A stretch of 64,000 bases of DNA from assembly GCF_016597725.1 (NCBI RefSeq), contig NZ_VCGY01000004.1:330804-394803 (forward strand), written 5' to 3'. The notes beneath the pieces are model-generated. The model saw only the letters and a program-made list of their open reading frames with translations, did not search any database and was not told where the DNA came from. The translations under genes were made by a program, and so were the position numbers. Positions 17,595-26,390 of the stretch are shown here, one piece after another; the stretch's first letter is position 1, and each line of letters opens with the position of its first letter. This DNA comes from Marinobacter sp. 1-4A (lineage in GTDB: Bacteria; Pseudomonadota; Gammaproteobacteria; Pseudomonadales; Oleiphilaceae).

Positions 17595-18538
17595 TATTGC
17601 TCCCGTTTTGCGAAGATTGCCAAGGTTTCAAGGTGATGTAGCATTGATAGTTTCTTCACCGTGCCTAAACCGGGGAAGTGTTTTTTTTCGTGTAAACGAA
17701 CAAACTCTTTAACCGCTTCGGTCTGCCATATTTTTGAGTTTGGCTCGTTTACCGCACTAATCAATTTATCAAGTGCTTCCAGAAATTTACCAGCGGGATC
17801 TGTGGGGGTATCTTGTCTTATGGACTTAAAATGATGTACATACATGATGCTGTCTTCAGCGTCATCAATATACGTTAGATGGATAGCAACAGCATAAGCT
17901 GGCCCCCCTCCCTCGGAGTAATCATCCCCGACGATCAAGAAATCGCCAAAACCATCCACCCCTTCTTCCGAATAAGTAAGGTGTAGGTCTGAAAACTCCT
18001 CTACCTCTGGGTGCTTCCGATTGATGCGCTTCTCAAACCCGTCCCGAATCAGCACACGATCAAATTTTTTAAAATTACGTCGATATATTTTTCCGCAATT
18101 ATTTTCGATGAAAATTTGTCGCGCACCTACTTTGTTTTCGATTAACCACAACAAAAGGTCTTTTGGTTTCTTAAAGCCGCTATGAATAAAAGATATCTTC
18201 TTTTCTTTAAATAGATTGTAAAGACGCTCAACCTCCTCAATCGGCGTGGTCTCGAGTAAAAGAATTCCTATAGTAATATAGGGGGAATCATTAACATCTT
18301 CTGCAATAAACTCCTGTAAATTCTCATGTTGTTGCGCATGATCCCCATATCTAGGGTTGGCAATCAGAATGCACTCTGCCTCTGCCTCGTCCAATGAAGC
18401 TAAACACCTGTTTAAACTATTAAACGATTCTTTTACAGGTTCAATAATCGGAATAAAGCCAGCACTAACTAAAACCTCAGTGCTCTCCCTGATGGTAAGC
18501 AAATCATATTGCTTACCTCGAAAAAAAGGAAAATACAT
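17594..18538 (-). CDS. sce7725-family-like protein
   Basis: About 314 residues. I chose the start MYFPFFRGKQYDLLTIRE at 18538 because sce7725-family proteins as I remember them begin with this pattern; four extra codons upstream are in frame. The sequence alternates short strands and helices (FIPIIEPVKESFNSL, ECILIANPRYGDH, ISFIHSGFKKPKDLLLWL, RQIFIENNCG), which suggests a TIM-barrel-like fold related to phage-type Beta family proteins. The C-terminal 60 residues are helical. The gene sits between the sce7726-like nuclease and the RES gene with almost no spacing, so the products probably act together. Its biochemical role is unknown. Confidence 0.7.
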   Translation of the reverse strand: MYFPFFRGKQYDLLTIRESTEVLVSAGFIPIIEPVKESFNSLNRCLASLDEAEAECILIANPRYGDHAQQHENLQEFIAEDVNDSPYITIGILLLETTPIEEVERLYNLFKEKKISFIHSGFKKPKDLLLWLIENKVGARQIFIENNCGKIYRRNFKKFDRVLIRDGFEKRINRKHPEVEEFSDLHLTYSEEGVDGFGDFLIVGDDYSEGGGPAYAVAIHLTYIDDAEDSIMYVHHFKSIRQDTPTDPAGKFLEALDKLISAVNEPNSKIWQTEAVKEFVRLHEKKHFPGLGTVKKLSMLHHLETLAIFAKREQ

Positions 18539-18540
18539 AC

Positions 18541-19440
18541 TCAAATCCATTTTTTAGCAATTTCAACTGGAAGGTCTAGAGTTTCCAGCACTCGTGATCT
18601 GTCCTTAATTCTCACGGGTGTAGTAAGCGCATTGACCTTTAAAGAGCTTGGAAGCCCCGAAATAAAGTTTTTTAAGTGACTTTGTGATCGTGAAGCTTTG
18701 AGCACCTTTACGGTCGCCCGGTGTACAGTTTTCCCGGGTATATCCTCGAAGATTCTTGCAAGCTCAGAGTACAGCTGAGTATTAGGCACACTTGGACTAA
18801 CGATTCCAAGCTCTTGCAAGACATCCGACGCTTCTCTCACAGAAAGTGAATTAAAAATAGCTGAGGATATGACGTTGTTTGAATTATCCAAACCTTCTCG
18901 CACTACGGAGATCTGATTGCGTCTGGTTAAACGATGAATTCCAACTGATTCAGGTAGAATTCTCCTAGCATCTTCAACATACTTTTCAGCGAGAATTACA
19001 TTTACCCTACCGAACACCTTCAAGTAGTCCGCTATTTGCCCAGGCAATCTGCAAAGCTTATCACGCTCAGACTTGACCTCGTATACGGTGGTCGTGCCAT
19101 TAACCACTACAATATCAGCTTTTGATGATCCTACCCTGAACTCTGACAATAGAGCCGCAGTGTTGAGATTGTGAATGCCAAGAATGGTTTTTTTGGCTAG
19201 TACCGCCTTGTAAACGTACTCAGATCTATTTCCCCGCTTTAGCTCAGAGAAGGCTTGCTCAAACAAATCTGCGACATTGCCATGCCTAACCTGCTCAAAT
19301 AGCGCGCACTGACCTGCAAGCCTAGAAAGCGCTGGAGATCTTCCTTTGGTCGCAAGCTCTCTATAAATTGACGGAGAGAAGATTCTCGCTAGTGCGACAT
19401 CTCTATCCCCTTGACGTTCTGTTGTCTGCACGTGGCTCAT
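18541..19440 (-). CDS. sce7726-family-like protein with PD-(D/E)xK nuclease core
   Basis: Protein of 299 residues and first gene of the operon. The middle has the sce7726 pattern HNLNTAALLSEFRVGSSKADIVVVNG followed by TTTVYEVKSERDKL. This provides E100, D109 and E121-x-K123, the spacing of a PD-(D/E)xK nuclease core, and the family was defined by this block. The remainder is helical and poorly characterised. It lies just downstream of tRNA-Leu on the same strand, and the three genes from 19440 to 16575 are visibly AT-rich relative to their surroundings, which suggests horizontal transfer. Defence or toxin-antitoxin activity is inference from the nuclease core and the RES partner. Confidence 0.75.
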   Translation of the reverse strand: MSHVQTTERQGDRDVALARIFSPSIYRELATKGRSPALSRLAGQCALFEQVRHGNVADLFEQAFSELKRGNRSEYVYKAVLAKKTILGIHNLNTAALLSEFRVGSSKADIVVVNGTTTVYEVKSERDKLCRLPGQIADYLKVFGRVNVILAEKYVEDARRILPESVGIHRLTRRNQISVVREGLDNSNNVISSAIFNSLSVREASDVLQELGIVSPSVPNTQLYSELARIFEDIPGKTVHRATVKVLKASRSQSHLKNFISGLPSSLKVNALTTPVRIKDRSRVLETLDLPVEIAKKWI

Positions 19441-19643
19441 AAATACTCACGTCGGATTATTACTGGGCCCAGTATAGTTAAACATCATTATAACCCAATG
19501 GCTAATCTGGATGAGTGCGTTTGCCCCAGCATACAGCTAATGAAAAGTGCAAACTCTCGACTGCACCTGCCTACATAGCGTCTACACAAAAAGATATCGA
19601 AAAGGATATCAACTCAAGATTAGAGGTAAGCTATTGAAAATAT

Positions 19644-19730
19644 TGGTGCTCCGGGCCGGAATCGAACCGGCACGACCGTGAGGTCGAGAGATTTTAAGTC
19701 TCTTGTGTCTACCAATTCCACCACCGGAGC
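19644..19730 (-). tRNA. tRNA-Leu (UAA anticodon)
   Basis: An 87-nt tRNA including an encoded CCA. On the minus strand it begins GCTCCGGTGGTGG, has anticodon loop CTTAAAA inside GAGACTTAAAATCTC (anticodon TAA), a long class II variable arm (GACCTCACGGTC), the T-arm CCGGTTCGATTCCGG and the acceptor 3' strand CCGGAGC-A-CCA. All stems pair. The sce7726/sce7725/RES operon lies directly beyond its 3' end, a typical integration side for genomic islands. Confidence 0.96.
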
Positions 19731-19802
19731 ATTCGGGGGGAAGTTTTGAGGGCCAGAATTGTATAAGGCCATGGACGATAACGCAATTCAAAACGCTTTC
19801 AG

Positions 19803-20441
19803 TCAGAGATTCCCTTCTGTTTCAGGCTTGCGAGCGACGCCTTTGTAGATATAACCGGCTATTTTTGGTGCGTTAGGCATGTATAGGTTTTCCAATTCTT
19901 CCAGCTCAAACCCTGCTTGGCGTATCAGATCGGCGATATGGCGATTCAGGTTGCAGCCGCCTGCCAGCTTTTTCCAACCGGGGTTTATGCGATTCTGCCA
20001 TTTGCGGGTGTTCTCGTGGGGCGACTCGCCGTGCTCGAGAAACAAAAGCTCTCCGCCGGGCTTCAGCACGCGCTTCATTTGCAGCAGTGCTGCGTGCCAA
20101 TCAGGAATGGTGCAAAGCGTGAAGGTAAGTAAGACGGTATCCACGCTGTTGTCCTGCAAAGGGATTTGTTCCCCCGGCAGCCCTAACCATTCCACGTGGA
20201 CAGGTGAACGGTTTAAGTTTGGCAGGGCTTTGCGGCGCATGCCCTCGGAGGGCTCCAGTCCGTAGACCATGTCTATCTGGTCTGGGTTGTAGAATTCGAG
20301 ATTGATTCCAGAGCCCATCCCCACTTCCAAAACGCGCCCTTTTGCCCTTGGCACAAGCTGACTGCGCAGTTTCATAACCTGCCCCAAGGAGCAGGCTTTG
20401 TTTATAACGTGGGGCAGGATGCGTTCTTCGTAAAAGCTCAT
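19803..20441 (-). CDS. SAM-dependent methyltransferase
   Basis: Class I methyltransferase of about 212 residues from MSFYEERILPHVINKACS; an ATG four codons upstream is also in frame. Motif I reads RVLEVGMGSGINLEFY (about residues 37-52), motif II is around VYGLEPSEGM, and VDTVLLTFTLCTIPDW with LKPGGELLFLEHGESP forms motifs post-I to III. It resembles UbiE- or phospholipid-N-methyltransferase-like proteins; the substrate cannot be told from sequence. It is alone on its strand and diverges from the cioA gene. Confidence 0.8.
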   Translation of the reverse strand: MSFYEERILPHVINKACSLGQVMKLRSQLVPRAKGRVLEVGMGSGINLEFYNPDQIDMVYGLEPSEGMRRKALPNLNRSPVHVEWLGLPGEQIPLQDNSVDTVLLTFTLCTIPDWHAALLQMKRVLKPGGELLFLEHGESPHENTRKWQNRINPGWKKLAGGCNLNRHIADLIRQAGFELEELENLYMPNAPKIAGYIYKGVARKPETEGNL

Positions 20442-20624
20442 GCTTTTTACCATACTTGTTTTTAATCAACGGGTGCGACAATCTGCCCTATGGGTTTTGC
20501 TATCATATCCAGTAGCATGCTCTTTATCTGCCGGTAATAACAATAGAACAATTTAAGCTAAGGCAGCAGCTGAGCGGGCGCGCTGTGCTCGTTTATTGTG
20601 ACGTTAACTTTACCGGGGGTTCCT

Positions 20625-22052
20625 ATGGAACTAGATCCTCTCATCCTATCGCGAATCCAGTTCGCTTTTGTCGTGTCATTTCACGCCATTTTTCCGGTGT
20701 TCACCATCGGTCTTGCTTCCTATATCGCCGTACTCGAAGGGCTTGCCTTCAAAACCAAAAATCCGGTTTGGGTGAAGCTGTCGTCATTCTGGACGACTGT
20801 GTTTGCGGTTGTGTTCGGGATGGGTGTGGTTTCGGGCATCGTTATGTCGTTCCAGTTCGGAACCAACTGGAGTAACTTTTCTCAGGCCTCTGCCAACTTC
20901 CTTGGCCCTATGTTGAGCTATGAAGTTATTACAGCCTTCTTCCTTGAAGCCGCCTTCCTTGGTGTTCTTCTATTCGGCCGAGATAGGGTTCCGCCCGGCG
21001 TTCACCTTTTCGCCGCAATTATGGTCGCTACTGGCACCTTCATATCGTCGTTCTGGATCCTTTCAGCAAACAGTTGGATGCAAACTCCGGCAGGCACCGA
21101 ATTGAGGGATGGCATTTTCCATGTCACCTCCTGGAGCGAGGCAATCTTCAACCCGTCATTCCAGTTCCGCTTTGCTCACAAGGTGATTGCTTCATTCCTT
21201 ACCGGTGGTTTTGTTGTAGCAGGCGTTAGCGCTTGGTACCTCCTGAAAGGTCGTGAGGTGGAAGCAAACCGCAAAGCGCTTTCTATGTGTCTTTGGCTGC
21301 TGCTTATTCTGGCACCCACGCAGTTGGTGGTTGGTGATTTCCACGGGCTTAATACCCTCGAACACCAGCCAACAAAAGTCGCTGCAATGGAAGGAAACTG
21401 GGAAACCTCCCGGAATGTTCCGTTGCTACTTTTTGCCATTCCGGATCAAGAAAACCAGAGAAACCTTTATGAAGTTGGCATTCCCGGGCTTGCCAGCCTC
21501 ATCCTGACCCATGAGTGGGATGGAGAAATTCCCGGCCTCAAGGAGGTTGCGGTAGAAGAGCAACCGCCGGTTGCCATCGTGTTCTGGTCGTTCCGAATCA
21601 TGGTTGGGCTAGGAATGCTGATGATTTTGTTCGCTCTCACCGGCCTTGCTTTGCGCTTTGGTGACCGCTACTGGCGCTCCCGCTGGTTCCTGCAGAGCAT
21701 GCGCTTTATGAGTGTTGCTCCATTCATCGCGGTGCTGACCGGTTGGTTCGTAACAGAGGTTGGGCGAGCACCTTGGCTTGTGTACGGCATGATGACTCAG
21801 GCAGAAGCTGTCACACCATCGCTGACCGGTGGCATGGCGCTGTTTACGCTGATTGGCTATGTGGTTGTGTATTCGTTGGTCTTCACCGCTGGTGTTTATT
21901 ACCTAATGCGTGTGCTGTACGAAGGAATGGAAAGCTCTCAACACGAGCCGGATATTCAGTCGGAACGTCCTAAGCGGCCTATGTCTGCGGCACACACCGA
22001 ATTTGAGCTTCACGACTCGAATGAACAGCCGACCAAACAAGGAGGGCACTGA
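20625..22052 (+). CDS. cioA: Cytochrome bd-type (cyanide-insensitive, CioA-like) quinol oxidase subunit I
   Basis: Subunit I of the terminal oxidase that reduces oxygen to water with quinol electrons, in the inner membrane. I chose ATG 20625 (MELDPLILSRIQFAFVVSFHAIF) because of the GGGGG ribosome site and the conserved start; it gives 475 residues. The first helix carries the haem-ligand His, LFGRDRVPPGVHLFAAIMVATGTFISSFWILSANSWMQTP is the family signature, and GRAPWLVYG is present. It is shorter than E. coli CydA (about 520) because the Q-loop is short, as in CioA oxidases. Followed at 2 bp by subunit II and then cydDC. Confidence 0.9.
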   Translation: MELDPLILSRIQFAFVVSFHAIFPVFTIGLASYIAVLEGLAFKTKNPVWVKLSSFWTTVFAVVFGMGVVSGIVMSFQFGTNWSNFSQASANFLGPMLSYEVITAFFLEAAFLGVLLFGRDRVPPGVHLFAAIMVATGTFISSFWILSANSWMQTPAGTELRDGIFHVTSWSEAIFNPSFQFRFAHKVIASFLTGGFVVAGVSAWYLLKGREVEANRKALSMCLWLLLILAPTQLVVGDFHGLNTLEHQPTKVAAMEGNWETSRNVPLLLFAIPDQENQRNLYEVGIPGLASLILTHEWDGEIPGLKEVAVEEQPPVAIVFWSFRIMVGLGMLMILFALTGLALRFGDRYWRSRWFLQSMRFMSVAPFIAVLTGWFVTEVGRAPWLVYGMMTQAEAVTPSLTGGMALFTLIGYVVVYSLVFTAGVYYLMRVLYEGMESSQHEPDIQSERPKRPMSAAHTEFELHDSNEQPTKQGGH

Positions 22053-22054
22053 TT

Positions 22055-23056
22055 ATGGAACTGCTTGATCTAGCATTGGTTTGGGCGTTTATCATCGGTT
22101 TTGGCGTCATCATGTACGTGCTGATGGACGGCTTTGATCTGGGTGTGGGAATCCTGTTCCCGTTTGCTCCTTCGGAACAGGATCGCGACGTTATGATGAA
22201 CTCTGTTGCGCCCGTATGGGACGGCAACGAGACCTGGCTGGTACTCGGCGGCGCCGGGCTTTTGGGAGCCTTCCCGTTGGTGTACAGCATTCTGCTACCG
22301 GCTTTGTACATTGGCGTATTCCTGATGCTCGCTGGCCTGATCTTCCGCGGCATTGCCTTTGAGTTCCGCTTCAAGGCCCGCAGTTCGCGCTATCTGTGGA
22401 ACTGGGCGTTTGCAGGTGGCTCTACCGTGGCAGCATTCGCTCAGGGCGTTGTCGTTGGCACTTACATTGAGGGCTACGAAACAGCTAACGGCGTGTTCAC
22501 AGGTGGCGCCTTAGATTGGCTTACCCCCTTCACTGTACTGACTGGCCTTGGCCTGCTTGCAGGTTATGCGCTGTTGGGGTCGACCTGGCTGATCATGAAA
22601 ACCGAAGGCCGGTTGCAGGAGTGGGCCTATAAAATCACCCTGCCCCTTTTGGCGGCCGTGCTTGTGGTGTTCGGTATTGTCAGTATCTGGACACCGTTTA
22701 TTGACGATATGGTTCGGGAACGCTGGTTCTCAAACCTGAGCATAATCTGGATATTTCCAGCGCTGACTCTGCTGTGCGCTTTCCAGATATTCCGGTCGGT
22801 GCGCAACCGTTTTGAAGGTATGCCATTTGTAGCCACGATGGGGTTGTTTATTACGACCTATCTTGGATTGATTGTCAGCCGTTGGCCCTATCTTGTGCCG
22901 CCCGACTACACCTTATGGGACGCAGCCTCAGCATACGATTCGCAGCTGTTCCTGCTGATCGGCCTGTTGATTGTGATTCCTTTTGTACTGGCGTATACCG
23001 CCTGGACCTATTGGGTGTTCCGGGGTAAAGTGCGCGCCGGGGAGGGTTACCACTAA
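22055..23056 (+). CDS. cioB: Cytochrome bd-type quinol oxidase subunit II
   Basis: Subunit II of the same oxidase, 333 residues with about eight to nine membrane helices. Landmarks are the N-terminal YVLMDGFDLGVGILFPF, NSVAPVWDGNETWLVLGGAGLLGAFP and RGIAFEFRFKA. GGAGGG is a strong ribosome site 5' of the ATG. Length matches CioB/CydB (about 335). Its stop abuts the GTG of cydD, so the four genes form one transcription unit. Confidence 0.9.
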   Translation: MELLDLALVWAFIIGFGVIMYVLMDGFDLGVGILFPFAPSEQDRDVMMNSVAPVWDGNETWLVLGGAGLLGAFPLVYSILLPALYIGVFLMLAGLIFRGIAFEFRFKARSSRYLWNWAFAGGSTVAAFAQGVVVGTYIEGYETANGVFTGGALDWLTPFTVLTGLGLLAGYALLGSTWLIMKTEGRLQEWAYKITLPLLAAVLVVFGIVSIWTPFIDDMVRERWFSNLSIIWIFPALTLLCAFQIFRSVRNRFEGMPFVATMGLFITTYLGLIVSRWPYLVPPDYTLWDAASAYDSQLFLLIGLLIVIPFVLAYTAWTYWVFRGKVRAGEGYH

Positions 23057-24772
23057 GTGTCAAATCCAGCTCTTGACCAGCGCGCAGTCCGGCGCTGGCT
23101 TTCAGGGCTTACAAGCGGCAACCGGCGCTGGATTCAGGGCACGGTTGCTGCAGGTACTCTCGCGGGCGTAGCGACTATCGTACAGATGGTCTTTCTGGCG
23201 CACATTATTCATCTTGGGGTTATTGAAAAAGCGTCAGCTTCGGCGCTAGCGCCATTTTTTATCGGGCTTGTACTGGCCATTGTGTTTCGGGCGATTGCTC
23301 AAGGTACTCAGGCCCACCTAGCGGCCCAATGCAGCCAACAGGTGCGCCGCACTGCCCGACGACAGATTCATCAACATTGGCGCAACAGCGGCCCTCTAGA
23401 GCTGGGGCAAATCTCTGCGGGCAGTTTAGCCCGGGAGTGGATTGACCACGTCGACGCGTTGCATGGGTACTTCGCCCGTTTTTTGCCGCAGATGGCGCTA
23501 TCTCTTGTTGTTCCGCTACTGATTCTGGCTCTGGTGTTCTATCTCGACTGGCTTGCCGGGATCTTTTTGCTTCTTTCCGCGCCGTTGATTCCCTTTTTTA
23601 TGGCGCTTGTGGGTATGGGCGCGGAAAAGCTCAACCAGCAGCATTTTGAAACCATCAGCAGGTTGTCTGGGCAGTTTTTGGATAAAGTGCGCGGCTTAAC
23701 CACTCTGCAACTGTTTGGGCAAACCGAAAGTGCTGCAGAGGTGATTGAGCAGCGGTCGGACCACTACCGTAAAATTACCCTGAAAACACTGCGCGTTGCG
23801 TTTTTATCCTCGGCGGTTCTGGAGTTTTTCGCCTCTGTGGCCATTGCCATTATCGCCATCTACATTGGTTTTGGTCTTCTGGGCTATATCACCTACGGCC
23901 CGTCTTCTGATTTAACCCTCTTCTCCGGGCTTTTGATTTTGCTGCTTGCGCCTGAGTTCTTTCAGCCCTTGCGCACGCTTTCGCAGCATTACCATGACCG
24001 GGCCGCTGCTCTTGGCGCTGGTGCAGAGATATTGGCCAGATTGGGTGAAGTGGAATCACCTATATCAGCCGCAAGCGCAGAGATAGAAAATCATCATAAT
24101 GCGCCTTCTAGCCCCACCCCCATTGCCCGCATCGAAACGATTGAATTAAGCGGCGTATCTCTGGCTTTTCGTTCAGGCCATAAGGTTTTGGACGATGTAT
24201 CTCTGGTCATCCGAAAAGGCGATGTTATTGCCCTAACTGGCCCATCCGGAGGCGGGAAATCCACGCTTTTGAATCTTATGGCGGGGTTTCTTACGCCAGA
24301 CAGCGGCGAAGTTCACTTGTTTGGCCAGCCAGCGGGAAGCTTCGCCTTCGGCTGGCTCGGCCAGAGCGGCTTTCTCGTGCAGGGTACTTGGGCCGACAAC
24401 CTTCGGTTAACCAGCCCAAACTCGTCCGATATAGCGATTGAAACCGCATTAAGAAATGTTGGTCTTGGCCCCCTGCTGGACAGCCGGGAGGAGGGTATTT
24501 ACAGCAAGATTGCAGAAGATGGTCAGGGCTTATCCGGTGGTCAGGCCAGGCGTTTGAGTTTGGCGCGGATTTTTGTGGCCAACTACGATGTGATCCTGCT
24601 GGATGAACCCACTGCCGGTCTCGACAGCGACAGTGAAATTTTTGTACTGGAGGCGCTCCACAAGCTTGCTTTAGCCGGAAAAACATTGATTTTTTCTACC
24701 CACCATCAGGCGCTCTTGGCACTCGCTAACCGAGTACTGCTGGTGTCTGCCGGGGAGGTTAACGATGTTTGA
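23057..24772 (+). CDS. cydD: Thiol reductant ABC exporter subunit CydD
   Basis: Half-transporter of 571 residues. With CydC it exports cysteine and glutathione to the periplasm, needed for haem insertion into the bd oxidase. Six membrane helices (about 1-320) precede the nucleotide-binding domain: Walker A GPSGGGKSTL, signature LSGGQARRLSLAR, Walker B VILLDEPTAGLD and the switch His in STHHQ. Start codon is GTG, directly after the cioB stop. The end overlaps cydC by eight bases. Location behind the oxidase genes supports the name over other export ATPases. Confidence 0.88.
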   Translation: MSNPALDQRAVRRWLSGLTSGNRRWIQGTVAAGTLAGVATIVQMVFLAHIIHLGVIEKASASALAPFFIGLVLAIVFRAIAQGTQAHLAAQCSQQVRRTARRQIHQHWRNSGPLELGQISAGSLAREWIDHVDALHGYFARFLPQMALSLVVPLLILALVFYLDWLAGIFLLLSAPLIPFFMALVGMGAEKLNQQHFETISRLSGQFLDKVRGLTTLQLFGQTESAAEVIEQRSDHYRKITLKTLRVAFLSSAVLEFFASVAIAIIAIYIGFGLLGYITYGPSSDLTLFSGLLILLLAPEFFQPLRTLSQHYHDRAAALGAGAEILARLGEVESPISAASAEIENHHNAPSSPTPIARIETIELSGVSLAFRSGHKVLDDVSLVIRKGDVIALTGPSGGGKSTLLNLMAGFLTPDSGEVHLFGQPAGSFAFGWLGQSGFLVQGTWADNLRLTSPNSSDIAIETALRNVGLGPLLDSREEGIYSKIAEDGQGLSGGQARRLSLARIFVANYDVILLDEPTAGLDSDSEIFVLEALHKLALAGKTLIFSTHHQALLALANRVLLVSAGEVNDV

Positions 24773-26381
24773 ATTAAAACCCTGGCTGAAGTTGATCTAC
24801 CGGCGCCCGGGACGGCTTTTTGTCGGCGCTTTGCTGATGCTAGCCGCCCTGCTCTCCGGCCTTGGTTTGCTTGCGCTTTCCGGGTGGTTTATCACTGAAA
24901 CCGCCTTAGTGGGCATTCTTCTGGCAGCCAGCCTACCCGCCACAATAAATCTGTATGTACCCGGCGGGGGTATTCGTTTTTTCGCCGTATCCCGAACGGT
25001 TTCCCGCTATGTGGAGCGACTTTATAACCACGATACCGTGCTCAGGCTGTTAACGGACATTCGGGTAGCGCTGTTCCGTAAGCTTGCGGCTACCGGCCGC
25101 GGCCAGAGGCGAGAGTTAACCGGAGCCCAATGGCTATCCAGGCTGACCAACGATGTTGATGCGCTGGATACTGTGTACTTGCGCCTGATTGCACCTGCGG
25201 GCTTAGCGGCGTTTGTAACGCTGTTGGTCTTCGGACTGGCTTGGTTACTGTTTAATATTCAGATTGCTGCAGGCATCGCACTCATACTCAGCGCAGCATT
25301 TCTGCTGGCAACGCTGGCTGTTTATGTGCGAACAGCAAAAATCTCCTCTAGCCAAAGTGATCAACAAGAAGCGCTGCGAATGGCGGTTGTGGAGCACTTG
25401 GAAGGCTTTGCAGAACTTACCGCAGCGGGGCGCACGGGCAAGCACGGCGCGTGGCTTTTACGGCAGGCGCATCAGGTGTCGTCAGAGCAGGTAAAAGCAG
25501 ATACCCGTACCGGATGGCATCAGGCTGGCTCCCTTTTATTAGTAAATCTAACTGCTGTGTTTGCGCTTTGGGCGGGCTTTGAACTATTCCGCTCGGGAAT
25601 CATTTCCGAGCCGGTTTTGGTTCTGCTGCCTATCGCCCTGCTCGGCCTGGCAGAAGTGTACAACATGCTACCTGAAGCCTTCAGCAAGCTAGGGGCGACT
25701 CAGGCTTCTGCTGCGCGCCTAAATCGCGACTGCAGAGAGACAAGACCTCAAGCTGGTTTGGAACCCATTAAACTGCCTGCAGACACGGCCCTGCTGGCCA
25801 AAGACCTGACAGTGAAACATCCCGAACATTCGCCGATTTTTACGCATTTTAATCTGCAGGTGAAAAAGGGAGAGCGGGTTGGTGTTCTTGGGCACTCAGG
25901 CAGCGGCAAGTCCTCACTTGCCGATGTATTTTCAGGCCTACTGACTCCATCGAACGGCGGCTGTGCGAGCCTTCCCTGTTCTTACCTAACCCAGAAAACT
26001 GTCTTGTTCGAAGACAGCTTACGGGCAAATCTATTGTTGGGCGCTCCGGATGCAAGCGATGCGCAGTTATGGAGAGTTTTAGAACTGGTGGGTTTGGCGC
26101 AACGGTTCCTTACTGAAAAAGATCAACTTGATACTTGGTTGGGCAATTCAGGAAGCCGCTTGTCGGGCGGTGAGACACGTCGTGTTGCTCTTGCCCGGGT
26201 GCTTTTGAGCCCCGCCTCTTTGCTTATATTGGACGAGCCTTTTACGGGCGTTGATGCAGCCACGCGGGAGAAAATTATTGAGCAAATGGATGCGTGGTTG
26301 GAAGGCAAAGCGGTTATTAGCTTGGCTCACGGGCCGGACGCCCTACCGGGCACCGACCGCGTGGTTCAGCTTACGATTTAA
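24765..26381 (+). CDS. cydC: Thiol reductant ABC exporter subunit CydC
   Basis: Second half of the CydDC exporter, 538 residues. Six membrane helices (RLFVGALLMLAALLSGLGLLALSGWFITET at the start, typical of CydC) and a nucleotide-binding domain with Walker A GHSGSGKSSL, signature LSGGETRRVALAR and Walker B LLILDEPFTGVD. The switch histidine is in SLAHGPDA. The C-terminus is somewhat shorter than E. coli CydC (573). It is the last gene of the oxidase operon and converges with the 26391 gene at a 10-bp gap. Confidence 0.88.
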   Translation: MFELKPWLKLIYRRPGRLFVGALLMLAALLSGLGLLALSGWFITETALVGILLAASLPATINLYVPGGGIRFFAVSRTVSRYVERLYNHDTVLRLLTDIRVALFRKLAATGRGQRRELTGAQWLSRLTNDVDALDTVYLRLIAPAGLAAFVTLLVFGLAWLLFNIQIAAGIALILSAAFLLATLAVYVRTAKISSSQSDQQEALRMAVVEHLEGFAELTAAGRTGKHGAWLLRQAHQVSSEQVKADTRTGWHQAGSLLLVNLTAVFALWAGFELFRSGIISEPVLVLLPIALLGLAEVYNMLPEAFSKLGATQASAARLNRDCRETRPQAGLEPIKLPADTALLAKDLTVKHPEHSPIFTHFNLQVKKGERVGVLGHSGSGKSSLADVFSGLLTPSNGGCASLPCSYLTQKTVLFEDSLRANLLLGAPDASDAQLWRVLELVGLAQRFLTEKDQLDTWLGNSGSRLSGGETRRVALARVLLSPASLLILDEPFTGVDAATREKIIEQMDAWLEGKAVISLAHGPDALPGTDRVVQLTI

Positions 26382-26390
26382 AGCAGCATG

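Noticed and set aside
19441..19643. Attachment-site repeat next to tRNA-Leu
   Set aside because: No second copy of the tRNA 3' end was noticed by eye in 11.9-19.6 kb, and no integrase is encoded there, so I do not annotate att sites.
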